A stretch of 64,000 bases of DNA from Candidatus Dormiibacter spiritus (GTDB taxonomy: Bacteria; Chloroflexota; Dormibacteria; Dormibacterales; Dormibacteraceae): positions 94,773 to 158,772 of the forward strand of contig QHBT01000043.1 of assembly GCA_003244185.1 (NCBI GenBank), given 5' to 3'. Of the stretch, positions 1-8,629 are shown piece after piece (the first letter of the stretch is position 1; every line of letters starts with the position of its first letter). Below the pieces are notes generated by a model. That model searched no databases, was not told the origin of the DNA, and was given only the letters and a program-made list of their open reading frames with translations. A program made the translations under genes and the position numbers.

Positions 1-1
1 C

Positions 2-700
2 CATCGACGCGTAGTCCTCATCCTCGTGCCCATAATGCTTTTCGGCCTCGTGGCCCAAGCGCTGCTCGGAGCTGCCGCCGTCATGTGGCCAGAGCAGCCG
101 GAGGTACTAGCGCTGCACTTCGGCATCTCGCTGATCGCCCTCGCCTCCACCACCCTCGTCGCTCTCTGTACTCTCCGGCCAGACTCGTTGGTGGTGCGCC
201 AGCCCGTGCCGGCTCTGGTGGCGACGCTCACCTGGGCGTACGCCGTTTACATATATTTCCTCGTTTACAGCGGCGCCTATATCCGCCACGCAGGCGCGGC
301 AGCCGCTTGTCCTGGCTGGCCTTTCTGTGGCAGCGGCTACGTTGCCCAAGGGAGCGCTGTGGGCGTGAATTACCTTCACCGTTTTCTGGCAGCCGGTGCC
401 CTGGTGCTTGCCTTGGGTCTCTGGTTGCTCTACCGCCGCTATCGGCCAGACCGTCGCGACCTGGAGACCGGCGCTCGACTCACTGTCCTGGCGACCCTCG
501 CGCAGGGGGCGGCCGGTGCCTTTCTAGTCCTGAACCATTGGGAGCTTTTCGGTGAACTTCTCCATGCGGCGCTGACGGGCCTGCTCTTCACCGGCGCGGC
601 CTACCTGGCCTTCCGCGTCAGCCTCGGTTACCGAGCGGCGGCCGCCACTTCGATGAGCGAGGAGGGTGGAGGTCTGCGCTCCCAACCAAGCCGCGGTTAG
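2..700 (+). CDS. ctaA: Heme A synthase (COX15/CtaA family), 5' end outside window
   Basis: Converts heme O to heme A for cytochrome c oxidase at the membrane. The frame is open to the left edge, so the first helix pair and its heme-ligand histidine are missing. Visible family marks are LHFGISL, NYLHRF and LLHAAL, which carry three of the four conserved heme-ligand histidines, and the loop cysteine pair in CPGWPFC. About six hydrophobic segments remain. An internal GTG at 26 is not the real start because coding-like hydrophobic sequence continues upstream of it. An aerobic respiratory chain is implied. Confidence 0.88.
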   Translation, partial: HRRVVLILVPIMLFGLVAQALLGAAAVMWPEQPEVLALHFGISLIALASTTLVALCTLRPDSLVVRQPVPALVATLTWAYAVYIYFLVYSGAYIRHAGAAAACPGWPFCGSGYVAQGSAVGVNYLHRFLAAGALVLALGLWLLYRRYRPDRRDLETGARLTVLATLAQGAAGAFLVLNHWELFGELLHAALTGLLFTGAAYLAFRVSLGYRAAAATSMSEEGGGLRSQPSRG

Positions 701-710
701 TATTAGCTAA

Positions 711-731
711 CAGACGCCCCCAGGGCGTCTG
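711..731. terminator. Perfect 9-bp hairpin between ctaA and the ZIP gene
   Basis: CAGACGCCC and GGGCGTCTG form a perfect inverted repeat around a 3-base loop, 10 bases after the ctaA stop and 14 bases before the ZIP start. No T-run follows. It could attenuate readthrough or act as an operator for the metal transporter. Confidence 0.5.
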
Positions 732-745
732 AGGCAAGCTGGGCA

Positions 746-1573
746 ATGAACGCAACGACTGTTACGATCCTCGGCGCGCTGGCCGGACTCACCATTTTCC
801 TGGGCCTGCCAGTGGCCCGCCTCCGGGCGCTCAGCCGCCAGAGCCAGGGCTTCCTGAACGCTGTTGCCACCGGCGTGCTGATCTTCCTGCTGGTGGACAT
901 CCTGGGCAAGGCTGTCGAACCCATACATTCAGCCCTGAGCGCCGCCCACAGGGGCAATGCCACAACCCTGTTGGGGTTGGTCGCCATCTATGCAGTTGGC
1001 GTGGCCACCGGCCTGCTCGGACTGGTCTACTTCAACCGGGCGGTCCTGAGCCGCATCCGTCGCTTCCGGCTGGACGGCCCTGGCGCGGCTGTGGCGGCTG
1101 CCCTCCCCGTCGCTCCGACGGCGCGGAGCCTGGCTCTGATGATCGCGTGCGGTCTGGGTCTGCACAACTTCAGCGAGGGCCTGGCCATCGGCCAATCAGC
1201 CGCCAGCGGCGCCCTCGCCTTCACTGGCGTGCTGATGGTTGGCTTCGGCCTTCACAACATCACTGAGGGATTTGGCGTGGCGGCGCCCATGGCGGGCGAG
1301 GAGCAGCGGCCCAGCTGGGGCTTCCTCGGCCTGGCCGGGCTGATTGGCGGCGGTCCTACCTTCCTCGGCACCGTCGTCGGTTATCACGTCGTCTCCGACT
1401 ACGCGTTCGTGCTGTTTCTGGCCCTGGCTGCCGGCGCTCTGATCTACGTGATCAACGAGATGTTCATCATCTGCCGCCGGCTCACCACGCAGTCCTGGCT
1501 GGCGCCGGGACTGCTCGTGGGCTTCCTTGCCGGCTTTGCCACTGACCTCTTTCTGACCTATCACGGCGGCTAG
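746..1573 (+). CDS. ZIP family divalent metal transporter
   Basis: A 275-residue membrane protein likely to import zinc or a similar divalent cation. The family marks are two histidine motifs in consecutive helices, HNFSEG and HNITEG (about residues 139-175), which form the binuclear metal site of ZIP proteins. There are about eight hydrophobic helices, and the histidine-poor loop is short. The start is ATG; a weak GAGG lies 11 bases upstream. It follows ctaA after a hairpin and is probably transcribed separately. Metal specificity cannot be read from the sequence. Confidence 0.85.
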   Translation: MNATTVTILGALAGLTIFLGLPVARLRALSRQSQGFLNAVATGVLIFLLVDILGKAVEPIHSALSAAHRGNATTLLGLVAIYAVGVATGLLGLVYFNRAVLSRIRRFRLDGPGAAVAAALPVAPTARSLALMIACGLGLHNFSEGLAIGQSAASGALAFTGVLMVGFGLHNITEGFGVAAPMAGEEQRPSWGFLGLAGLIGGGPTFLGTVVGYHVVSDYAFVLFLALAAGALIYVINEMFIICRRLTTQSWLAPGLLVGFLAGFATDLFLTYHGG

Positions 1574-1688
1574 CGCCCAGCCGGCAGACCGAGCAGCTGG
1601 GGATCGAACGACTTGGGCGTCGCTTGACTGTCGTCGGCCGGGCGAGTTGAGTCGGCCCCCCGGGGCAGCTTTGGTGGCGCGGCTGCCA

Positions 1689-3005
1689 TCAGCGGATTCG
1701 GTGGCGGAAGTCGCGGGCCGCTTCGGCGTGATCGACGATGCGGGGCGGGTAATCGAGCGGCGGGTTGATCAGCGGATTCCGCAGCCAGGGCTCATGGATG
1801 TCCCGATCGTCGAGGGCGGCGAGCTCAGGGACGTACCGTCTGACGTAGACGCCGCGCGGGTCGAAGCGCCGGGCCTGAAGCGTCGGGTTGAAGATGCGGT
1901 AGGGGCGGCTGTCCGTGCCGGTCCCGGCCACCCACTGCCAGTTGAGCGAATTGTTGGCGACGTCGGCGTCGACCAGCAGGTCCATGAAGTGGGCGGCGCC
2001 GTCTCGCCAGTCGATGCCGAGATCCTTGGTCAGGAAGGAGGCGACCAGAAGTCGCGCTCGGTTGTTCAGCCAGCCCTCCTCGCGAAGCTGGCGCATGGCT
2101 GCGTCGATGACCGGATAGCCCGTGCGGCCCTGCTGCCAGGCGGACAGCAGAAGGTCGTCGTGGCGCCACCCGCCGCGGGGCCGGAAGTCCTCCCGGCCGA
2201 GGTTGGGAAAGGCCGCCGTGAGTTGATAAGCGAAGTCGCGCCAGCAGAGCTGCCGGGCATAGGTCTCCGCGCCCCGCTCGAGCGCGCGGACCGCCACCTC
2301 GAGCGGCGAGAGACAGCCGAAGTGAAGGTCGGCGCTGAGGCGAGAGGTCTGCGCGCCCAACTGATCGTGGAGTTCGCCGTAGCTGTCGATGGGGCCGGCG
2401 AGCCACCGTTCCAGCCGCTCCCGCGCGGCCGACTCTCCTCCCCTGAGCAGGTCAGGCGAGCTGTCAGCTGTGGCTTCTGGCTCTGAGGAGGCCAGCCCGC
2501 TCACGAAGGTGTGAGGCCGCGGCGCAGACCCAACCTCACGCCAGCGCTGCGCCCGCCAGCGCCGGTAGTAGGGGGTAAAGACAGTGAAAGGGCCTCCTTC
2601 GCCGGTCGTCAGCTCGCCCGGCGGAACCACGGTAACGCCGGGGAAGAGCCTGAACTCGATTCCTGCATCTCGACAGGCGGTCGCCAGCGCGCCTTCGCGC
2701 CGCCGGGCATAGGCAGTCACGCCGGCGCTGAGCCAGACCGTCTTCGCATCCGCCTCGCGGGCGGCGCGCAGCGTCTCGTCCACGATGTCGCCGCGCCGCA
2801 GCAGGAGGGCACCGCCGAGCGCTGAGTCCAGGTCCCTCAGCGATTCCCGGAGCAACTGGCTGCGGTTGGGGCTGGCAAACCGGGCCAGCCCGCGGTCGTG
2901 GACGAACAGCGGCAGGACTGCGTCGAAGCAGCGACAGGCCGCGGACAGGGCGGGGTTGTCGTGCCGGCGCAGATCGGCGGTGAAGAGGACGCAGCCGGTC
3001 GACAT
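1689..3005 (-). CDS. phr: Deoxyribodipyrimidine photolyase (class I, FAD)
   Basis: A 438-residue light-driven repair enzyme for pyrimidine dimers. The N-terminal antenna-binding Rossmann domain begins FTADLRRHDNPAL. The C-terminal FAD domain has the family signatures YPVIDAAMRQL, NNRARL and NNSLNWQW (about residues 290-385). Length is normal for the family. Its ATG shares one base with the TGA of the upstream BrkB gene (TGATG), so it is the last gene of a five-gene minus-strand operon. A cryptochrome role cannot be excluded, but the sequence looks like an ordinary bacterial photolyase. Confidence 0.93.
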   Translation of the reverse strand: MSTGCVLFTADLRRHDNPALSAACRCFDAVLPLFVHDRGLARFASPNRSQLLRESLRDLDSALGGALLLRRGDIVDETLRAAREADAKTVWLSAGVTAYARRREGALATACRDAGIEFRLFPGVTVVPPGELTTGEGGPFTVFTPYYRRWRAQRWREVGSAPRPHTFVSGLASSEPEATADSSPDLLRGGESAARERLERWLAGPIDSYGELHDQLGAQTSRLSADLHFGCLSPLEVAVRALERGAETYARQLCWRDFAYQLTAAFPNLGREDFRPRGGWRHDDLLLSAWQQGRTGYPVIDAAMRQLREEGWLNNRARLLVASFLTKDLGIDWRDGAAHFMDLLVDADVANNSLNWQWVAGTGTDSRPYRIFNPTLQARRFDPRGVYVRRYVPELAALDDRDIHEPWLRNPLINPPLDYPPRIVDHAEAARDFRHRIR

Positions 3006-3991
3006 CAGCGCGCTTTCAGCGCGCCGTACATCCCAATTCCCACGGCGACCAACCCGTATACAGCCCGCCTGAGACGGGACGGCTGCGGCGTCAGAACGTC
3101 AGCTCCCGCGCTGACTGCCGGGTCTCCGTTCCGCAACGGATGCGACGCGCGATCCGCCGCCAGCACGGCGTTCACCTCACACCCGATCATCACTATCGTG
3201 CCCAGGAAAAAGAAAAAGGCCAGCAGCACGAAGAGCAGCGCAAAGTTCTTCCCGTACTGGTTGAGCCCTGGATTGAGCTTGGCGTAGAGCGGGAAGAGCA
3301 GCGTCAGCAGCTCGAAGCCGACGCCGGCGACGACGGCGCCGGGCCAGATGATGCTCCAGCTGAGCGGTCGGTTCGGCACCACCCGGTAAATGATCAGGAA
3401 CAGCACGAAGCCGGAGACCACTCCGAGCACCACCTGAATGACGTAGGCCGCCACACCCTGGTTGAGGGCGAACGGCACCTGAGGCAGCGAGTAGATGAGG
3501 GGCAGCAAGGCGGACGTGCCAACCGCTACTACCGCGACGACTGTGAAGACAAGCATCATGACCAAGGACATGAGCTTCTGCGGCACGGGGTCACGGCGCC
3601 GGCACTTGAACGCCTGGTCGAAGGCCGCCTCCATGGCGCCGAACAGGTTCGAGGCCGTGTAGAGAAAGCCGAGCAGGGCCGCAACGGCTATCAGTCCGCT
3701 CCGTTCTTGAAGCGCCGCCAGCGCAGCCTCGGCCTGTTGGCGCGATTGGAGATCGCCGGGGATAATCTGGACTGCGAGCTGATCGATAGCGTTCGCGCTG
3801 ACGTGCAGCTGGCCCAGGATGAAGCCGGCCACGGCGGCCAGCGCCAATACGACTGGAAAGATGGCGCTCAGGGCGTTCCAAGCAATGATGGTGGCCCAGT
3901 TGGGTCCGTCGTCGTGGTTGATGTACTTGTCGAGCACGCGGGCGGGGAACGTGGCGAGCACCCCAGCCAACATCCGCTTCGCCCCTTCCAT
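3005..3991 (-). CDS. YihY/BrkB family inner membrane protein
   Basis: A 328-residue protein with about six transmembrane helices. The family pattern is clear: an N-terminal helix region with GPNWATIIAWNAL, then LLGFLYTASNLFGAMEAAFDQAFKC, and a PNRPLSWSIIWPGAVVAGVGFELL block. Many relatives are annotated as RNase BN by historical error; the molecular function is unknown. It sits 28 bases downstream of the CoA transferase and overlaps the photolyase start, so it is in one transcription unit with both. Confidence 0.88.
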   Translation of the reverse strand: MEGAKRMLAGVLATFPARVLDKYINHDDGPNWATIIAWNALSAIFPVVLALAAVAGFILGQLHVSANAIDQLAVQIIPGDLQSRQQAEAALAALQERSGLIAVAALLGFLYTASNLFGAMEAAFDQAFKCRRRDPVPQKLMSLVMMLVFTVVAVVAVGTSALLPLIYSLPQVPFALNQGVAAYVIQVVLGVVSGFVLFLIIYRVVPNRPLSWSIIWPGAVVAGVGFELLTLLFPLYAKLNPGLNQYGKNFALLFVLLAFFFFLGTIVMIGCEVNAVLAADRASHPLRNGDPAVSAGADVLTPQPSRLRRAVYGLVAVGIGMYGALKAR

Positions 3992-4019
3992 AAGCTGCTC
4001 GAAACGTACCCGACCGGGC

Positions 4020-5219
4020 CTACCGCTCCGGCGAGCTGATCACTTGCTGCTCGCGCAGGTGGCGCAGCTCTTCTTCGCTGTATCCGAGCAATTCCAGAAC
4101 TGCCAGCGTGTGTTCTCCCAGCAGCGGTGCCGAGCTGTCGCGGCAAGGGGGCGTCGTCGCCAGCCGCATCGGCGAGCCGAGCTGGCGGACAGTGCCAAGG
4201 GTGGGGTGGATGCCTTCCCAGAAGTAGCCCCGAGCATTGAGATGGGGGTCTGCGTAGACCTGGGCGATGTCCTGGATGGGCGCGCAGGGCACTCCTGCGG
4301 CCTCCAGCACCTCCAGCCAGTGCGCCACCGGCGCGGTCGTGGTGACCGCCTCGATCTGCGCGATCAGCTCTGAGCGATCCTCGAACCGACCGGCGTTGGT
4401 GGCGTAGCGCTCGTTGTCGAGCAGCGGCTCGAGACCCAGGGCGTGGCAGAAGGCCGGCCAGTTCCGCGGGGTGGTGGCGCCGATCGTCACCCAGCCGTCG
4501 GCCGCCCGAACCGCCTGGTAGGGAGCGTTGTTCTGGTGCGCGGAGCCGTTTGGGCCAGGAACCTCCCCTGTCGCAAAATACTGGCCCGCCTCCCAGATGG
4601 TGAGGGAGACGCCGGCTTCCAAGAGGGAGACGTCGATGAACTGGCCCTGACCGGTCTGATCTCGCGCTCGCAGAGCGGAGACGGCGGCCAGCGCACCGTA
4701 CAGAGCACAGACCAGATCACAGATAGGCACACCCACCTTGAGCGGATCGCCACCAACCTCGCCTGTGATGCTCATCAGTCCAGAACGGGCCTGGGCCATG
4801 ATGTCCAGCCCGGCCAGCGGCGCCAGCGGACCGTCCTGACCCCAGCCCGACACCGCCACGTAAATCAGTCCTCGGTTGATCTCGGCCAGGCGGGCATGGT
4901 CCAGCTCCAACCGAGCCATTGTCCCCGGGCGAAGGTTCTCGACCACCACGTCGGCGCTCTCGACCAAACGCCTGAACACTGCCTTGCCGGCCGCGGGCTT
5001 CAGATCCAGGGCCAGCGAGCGCTTGTTGCGGTTCAGGCGCAGGAAGGGCGAGCTCTGGTCTCCCAGAAAAGGCCCTGCCTGGCGAACCTCATCGCCGCCC
5101 GCCGGGTTCTCCACCTTGATCACCTCGGCGCCCAAGTCGGCCAGCTGCATGGTGCAGAAGGGAGCGGCCATGTAGTTGCCTACCTCGACCACTCGGATGC
5201 CCTCCAGCGGACCGTGCAT
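4020..5219 (-). CDS. CaiB/BaiF family (family III) CoA transferase
   Basis: A 399-residue enzyme likely to move CoA between organic acids. The N-terminus GIRVVEVGNYMAAPFCTMQLADLGAEVIKVE and the GDQSSPFLRLNRNKRSLALDLK stretch are diagnostic. The segment IDVSLLEAG aligns with the region that carries the catalytic Asp in formyl-CoA transferase; the residue at that point reads Glu here, as far as I can align by eye. Its ATG shares one base with the stop of pxpC, so it is translationally coupled to the oxoprolinase-like subunits. Substrate unknown. Confidence 0.88.
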   Translation of the reverse strand: MHGPLEGIRVVEVGNYMAAPFCTMQLADLGAEVIKVENPAGGDEVRQAGPFLGDQSSPFLRLNRNKRSLALDLKPAAGKAVFRRLVESADVVVENLRPGTMARLELDHARLAEINRGLIYVAVSGWGQDGPLAPLAGLDIMAQARSGLMSITGEVGGDPLKVGVPICDLVCALYGALAAVSALRARDQTGQGQFIDVSLLEAGVSLTIWEAGQYFATGEVPGPNGSAHQNNAPYQAVRAADGWVTIGATTPRNWPAFCHALGLEPLLDNERYATNAGRFEDRSELIAQIEAVTTTAPVAHWLEVLEAAGVPCAPIQDIAQVYADPHLNARGYFWEGIHPTLGTVRQLGSPMRLATTPPCRDSSAPLLGEHTLAVLELLGYSEEELRHLREQQVISSPER

Positions 5220-6172
5220 CAGCGGATTCGGTCCAGTGCCGCCCAGCGGCTGCGGTACTCGGCTTGGGCGGTCTCGACGCGCGTCTCGCGAAAGCGCAGA
5301 GACTCACCTGGCAGCAACTGGGCGGCCAGGGTCAGATCGCAGCGGGCAACTCCGCCCACCACCGGATAGCCGCCTGCGGTCTGGCCGTCGGCCATGAGTA
5401 GGATGGGCTGACCTGACTGCGGCAGCTGGATGCAGCCGGAGGTCAACCCGAACGAGACGACATCGGCGCCGGTGGTGGGCAGCTGGGGTCCTTGGAGGCG
5501 GTAGCCCATGCGGTCGGCGTCGGAACTTACAGTCCAGGGCTGCCCGAAGAGCAAACGCTTGCCAGCCGCTTTGATGCGGCCCAGCTGCGGGCCGGCCACT
5601 GTCATCAGCTCCGGCTCGGTCGAATACGGAGGCCGGTAGGGCTGAGGCAGCTCCCGGCCGGCTACCAGCGGACGCGGCGCAGAGCCTGCGCGGTGGAGGA
5701 CGTCCTCTCGCTTCAGCGGCCGGCCCTGCAGGCCACCCCTGCCGATGAGGACGTAGGTTGCCGCGGAGCCCAGCCAGCGGTCGGCCGCCAGCCCGCCGGC
5801 CACCGCCACATAGGCGCGGGCACCCCAGCGCCGGCCGCCGAAGCTCAGCCGGTCACCGGGAGCGCAGAAGAGGCCTGTCCAGCCGGGGACCGCGCGTCCG
5901 TTCAGGGTGGGCTCGAAGTCAGCTCCCGTGACAGCCAGGACGCAGCGGTCGAGGATCTCTAGCGTCGGACCTGTGAGGGCGCATTCCAGCGCCGCAGCAC
6001 CTGCGGGGTTGCCCACCAGCAGATTCGCCGCCGCCAGCGCAAAGCGATCCATGGCGCCGCCTGGCGGAACTCCGGCGATGCGCCGGCCCGGCCGGCCCAG
6101 GTCCTGGATCGCGCTGAACACTCCCGGCTGCTCGACCTTGAACTGCGGCGCCTGGTCGCCTGTCTCGTTCAC
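5219..6172 (-). CDS. pxpC: 5-oxoprolinase subunit C-like, biotin-dependent carboxyltransferase fold (KipA/PxpC)
   Basis: A 317-residue partner of PxpB. The signature IQDLGRPGRRIAGVPPGGAMD near the N-terminus, the GNPAGAAALE block and SGQPILLMADGQTAGGYP near the end are typical of the AHS2 domain. In known systems PxpA, PxpB and PxpC open 5-oxoproline with ATP; relatives also act on urea-like amides. It overlaps pxpB by 4 bases and the CoA transferase by 1. No PxpA (LamB/YcsF) gene lies in this window, so the substrate is uncertain. Confidence 0.85.
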   Translation of the reverse strand: MNETGDQAPQFKVEQPGVFSAIQDLGRPGRRIAGVPPGGAMDRFALAAANLLVGNPAGAAALECALTGPTLEILDRCVLAVTGADFEPTLNGRAVPGWTGLFCAPGDRLSFGGRRWGARAYVAVAGGLAADRWLGSAATYVLIGRGGLQGRPLKREDVLHRAGSAPRPLVAGRELPQPYRPPYSTEPELMTVAGPQLGRIKAAGKRLLFGQPWTVSSDADRMGYRLQGPQLPTTGADVVSFGLTSGCIQLPQSGQPILLMADGQTAGGYPVVGGVARCDLTLAAQLLPGESLRFRETRVETAQAEYRSRWAALDRIR

Positions 6173-6849
6173 GCCGGGAAGAACCTTATGCGGTCGCCGG
6201 TGCGCAGCAGGCAGGGCGGATCCGAGTTGGGCAGGAAGACCTTGACGTCAGTGCGGCCGATCAGGTGCCAGCCGCCCGGCGAGGGCAGCGGGTAGATGCC
6301 TGTCTGGGCGGTGGCGATGGCGACGGAGCCGGGCGGTACCTGCTTGCGCGGCACCTTTCGCCGGGGCAGTCGCAGGCGCTCAGGGAGCGGACCCAAGAAC
6401 GCCCAGCCGGGCACGAAGCCGACCATGAAGCAGCGGTAGGTGGTTTCCGAGTGCAGCCTGATCAGCTCCTTCACCGGCAGCTCCAGCGTCTGGGCAGTCT
6501 CCGCCAGGTCGGGGCCGTCATAGAAGACGGGTATGCGGTGCAGCCGGCCCGGCGGCACGCTGTCGGCGCGGGTGCCGGAGAGCTTCTGGACTGCGGCGGT
6601 GAGGCCCCTGGCGGTGATCTGCTCGGGGTCGTAGTGCACCACAACGCTGGCGTACCCGGCTATGGCCTCTCTGACGTCGCGGCGAGCCTGGAGGAGTTGG
6701 GCCAGCTTGATCGCCCGGCTGTTGAGCGCAGTGTCGACGCGCTGGCCCAGCTCCACGTAGAGGGCAGCGTCGCCCAGTGGGGTGATCTTGAAGCGGCGGC
6801 TGCTGCGGCCGGACTTGGCTTGGGTCTCGGCCTCCTTGGCGCGGGGCAC
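6169..6849 (-). CDS. pxpB: 5-oxoprolinase subunit B-like, allophanate hydrolase subunit 1 fold (KipI/PxpB)
   Basis: A 226-residue AHS1-domain protein. The family marks are GDAALYVELG near residue 27, the GFVPGWAFLG motif, and the run PRRKVP...VPPGSVAIA..TGIYPLPSPGGWHLIGRT toward the C-terminus. About 20 basic residues precede the domain from the GTG start. It is the first gene of the minus-strand operon pxpB-pxpC-CoA transferase-BrkB-photolyase, divergent from the esterase gene 138 bases away. KipI homologues can also inhibit histidine kinases, but the paired PxpC favours an enzyme complex. Confidence 0.85.
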   Translation of the reverse strand: MPRAKEAETQAKSGRSSRRFKITPLGDAALYVELGQRVDTALNSRAIKLAQLLQARRDVREAIAGYASVVVHYDPEQITARGLTAAVQKLSGTRADSVPPGRLHRIPVFYDGPDLAETAQTLELPVKELIRLHSETTYRCFMVGFVPGWAFLGPLPERLRLPRRKVPRKQVPPGSVAIATAQTGIYPLPSPGGWHLIGRTDVKVFLPNSDPPCLLRTGDRIRFFPA

Positions 6850-6975
6850 GTGACAAGGATGGCGCAGTCGAGGAGAGGCCGCCGCCGCGCGGGCCGAGAG
6901 CTTGCCTAATGCGCCCCGTGACCACCGACGCTGAGCGACCGCTCAGGGACCGGGCGTTCGAGATATACCCGCGGT

Positions 6976-6990
6976 TACCCTGACGGTGTG
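6976..6990 (+). promoter_or_regulatory. Leaderless-type promoter of the esterase gene
   Basis: TACCCT (6976-6981) lies 6 bases before the GTG start at 6988 and there is no Shine-Dalgarno sequence. This is the TANNNT spacing seen at leaderless genes of actinobacteria and Deinococcus. No clear -35 is visible. Confidence 0.4.
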
Positions 6991-7974
6991 GGGCGGCTGA
7001 CAGGGCCGTGGCAAGTCGTCAGTGTGCTAGCGGTACTTCTGGCCGGTTGCACAGGTCAGCAGGCCGCGCCGGGTTCGGCAGCACCTCGAGCGCAGCCTTC
7101 GACCACCGCGGCGCTCAGGTCTCCAGGCTGCGGGAAGGTGGCCCCCACGCCGGCTGGCGCCGACCGGTCGTACAGCATCCCGATCGCTCCGACTCTCGCC
7201 AACGGGGCTGCTGAACGGACGGCCATCGTCCATATTCCGGCCGGCTACCGCCCCGAAGTGCCGGCTCCGCTGATCGTGGAATTCCATGGCGCCGGCCCCG
7301 CCGCTACGGCCGCCGACTATGAGCAGGGCTCGCCCCTCCGCCAGATATCGGACAGCAAGGGCTTCATCGACGTATTCCCGCAGGGCCTCCGCGCCCCCAA
7401 CGGCAACCTCGCCTGGAACGCCTACGGTCCGGTCCTGGTCAAGATTGCCGAGATCCCCTTTGTGGACAGGCTCCTCGACACGATCGAGAGGGAATACTGC
7501 GTCGACGCCGGCCGCGTCTACGCGAGCGGCGCCTCCAACGGCGGCAACATGGTCAACTACCTCGCCTGCCGTGACGCGAGCCGGTTCGCCGCAGTGGCTC
7601 CGGTGGTGGGACCGATGTTCGGTCAGGACGACGGGCCGTGCCGCCCCTCCCGGCCGGTGCCGATCATCGACCTTCACAGCGTCAACGATCTCCTCGTGCC
7701 CTATGGCGGCCATCCAGGACCGCCGGCCTACGACTTCCCCCTACCAGCCGTGCCCGACTGGCTGGAGGGTTGGGCCCAGCTGGATGGCTGCCGCTCTGCG
7801 CCCCCCGCGACGGCCGGCGCAGACGGCGTCCAGGTGCGAAGCTGGAGCGCCTGCCGAGGCGGCGCTCGGATCGTCACCTACGCCACCCTGGCTGGGCATG
7901 GCTGGCCGCAGAGCCTCGATGGACGACCGGCCGCCGAGACTGTGTGGGGATTCCTGTCCTCGTATCGCCTTTAG
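6988..7974 (+). CDS. Secreted lipoprotein esterase, LpqC/PHB-depolymerase-like
   Basis: A 328-residue alpha/beta hydrolase with a lipoprotein signal: a hydrophobic stretch ending LLAGC places the lipid-modified Cys near residue 19. The linker is Ala/Pro/Ser-rich. The nucleophile motif is ASGASNGGNM (GxSxGG) near residue 185, and the catalytic His is probably in GHGWPQS close to the end. LpqC, feruloyl esterase and polyhydroxybutyrate depolymerase relatives share this layout, so the substrate may be an ester polymer or aryl ester outside the cell. It stands alone, convergent with the VOC gene. Confidence 0.82.
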   Translation: MGRLTGPWQVVSVLAVLLAGCTGQQAAPGSAAPRAQPSTTAALRSPGCGKVAPTPAGADRSYSIPIAPTLANGAAERTAIVHIPAGYRPEVPAPLIVEFHGAGPAATAADYEQGSPLRQISDSKGFIDVFPQGLRAPNGNLAWNAYGPVLVKIAEIPFVDRLLDTIEREYCVDAGRVYASGASNGGNMVNYLACRDASRFAAVAPVVGPMFGQDDGPCRPSRPVPIIDLHSVNDLLVPYGGHPGPPAYDFPLPAVPDWLEGWAQLDGCRSAPPATAGADGVQVRSWSACRGGARIVTYATLAGHGWPQSLDGRPAAETVWGFLSSYRL

Positions 7975-7996
7975 GCCCGGCCTTTCAGGATTGACG

Positions 7997-8404
7997 TCAG
8001 TCGGCGCGCGGTCGCTCGGCCTCGGCTAATCCGGGCTGCTGATAGATGCCCAACACGTTCCCCGCGGGGTCGCGGAACCAGGCCACTTTCTCCTGCGCGT
8101 TCTCGTCCACCGGCTGCACGATCTCGCCGCCAGCGGCTTTGATCGCGGCCACAGCGGCGCCGGCGCTCGCGACCATGACAGAGACCACCAGGCCGGGCTC
8201 GGTCGCCGCCGGTCGGCCCAGCACCCACATTCCGCTGACTCCTCCGACGGTGTCATCGAAGGCGACTCGGCCGCCGTCGTCGTGCCGAATCGCCCAGCCG
8301 AAGGCCCGGTGGTAGAAGTCGGCAGAGCGGGAGATGTCGGCCGCGGGTATCTCGATGTAGCAGATCTTGCCGGTTCGATAGAGCGGCTGCGCCGAGCTGG
8401 TCAT
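7997..8404 (-). CDS. VOC (glyoxalase/bleomycin resistance) family protein
   Basis: A protein of about 135 residues with two beta-alpha-beta-beta-beta repeats. The first is KICYIEIPAADISRSADFYHRAFGW; the second ends NVLGIYQQPG. I chose the ATG at 8404 because GGAGGGG lies just upstream, rather than the longer open frame to 8485. The substrate is unknown; the family includes lyases, dioxygenases and drug-binding proteins. Confidence 0.82.
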   Translation of the reverse strand: MTSSAQPLYRTGKICYIEIPAADISRSADFYHRAFGWAIRHDDGGRVAFDDTVGGVSGMWVLGRPAATEPGLVVSVMVASAGAAVAAIKAAGGEIVQPVDENAQEKVAWFRDPAGNVLGIYQQPGLAEAERPRAD

Positions 8405-8629
8405 ATTGTCCCCTCCACGATAAAACGTTGTGTTCTCCCGCGGATTCAGCCCCAGAGAGATGGCTCCGTCAGCCCAGTGCTGCATGAAACCGCGCCGTCA
8501 GAGCGCTATCCCCGGCGTTCCTACTTCCTTGCTCAGGCCGGCTCGAATCCACATTTGGCGAGAGGCGGACCCCCTCGAAACCGACCCTCAACCACCAGGG
8601 TTGGACGTGTCGGCAGTCGACCCCACCCC

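Noticed and set aside
8540..8580. tRNA-like T-arm sequence (GGCTCGAATCC) in the gap before folC
   Set aside because: No matching acceptor, D or anticodon stems could be placed on either strand.
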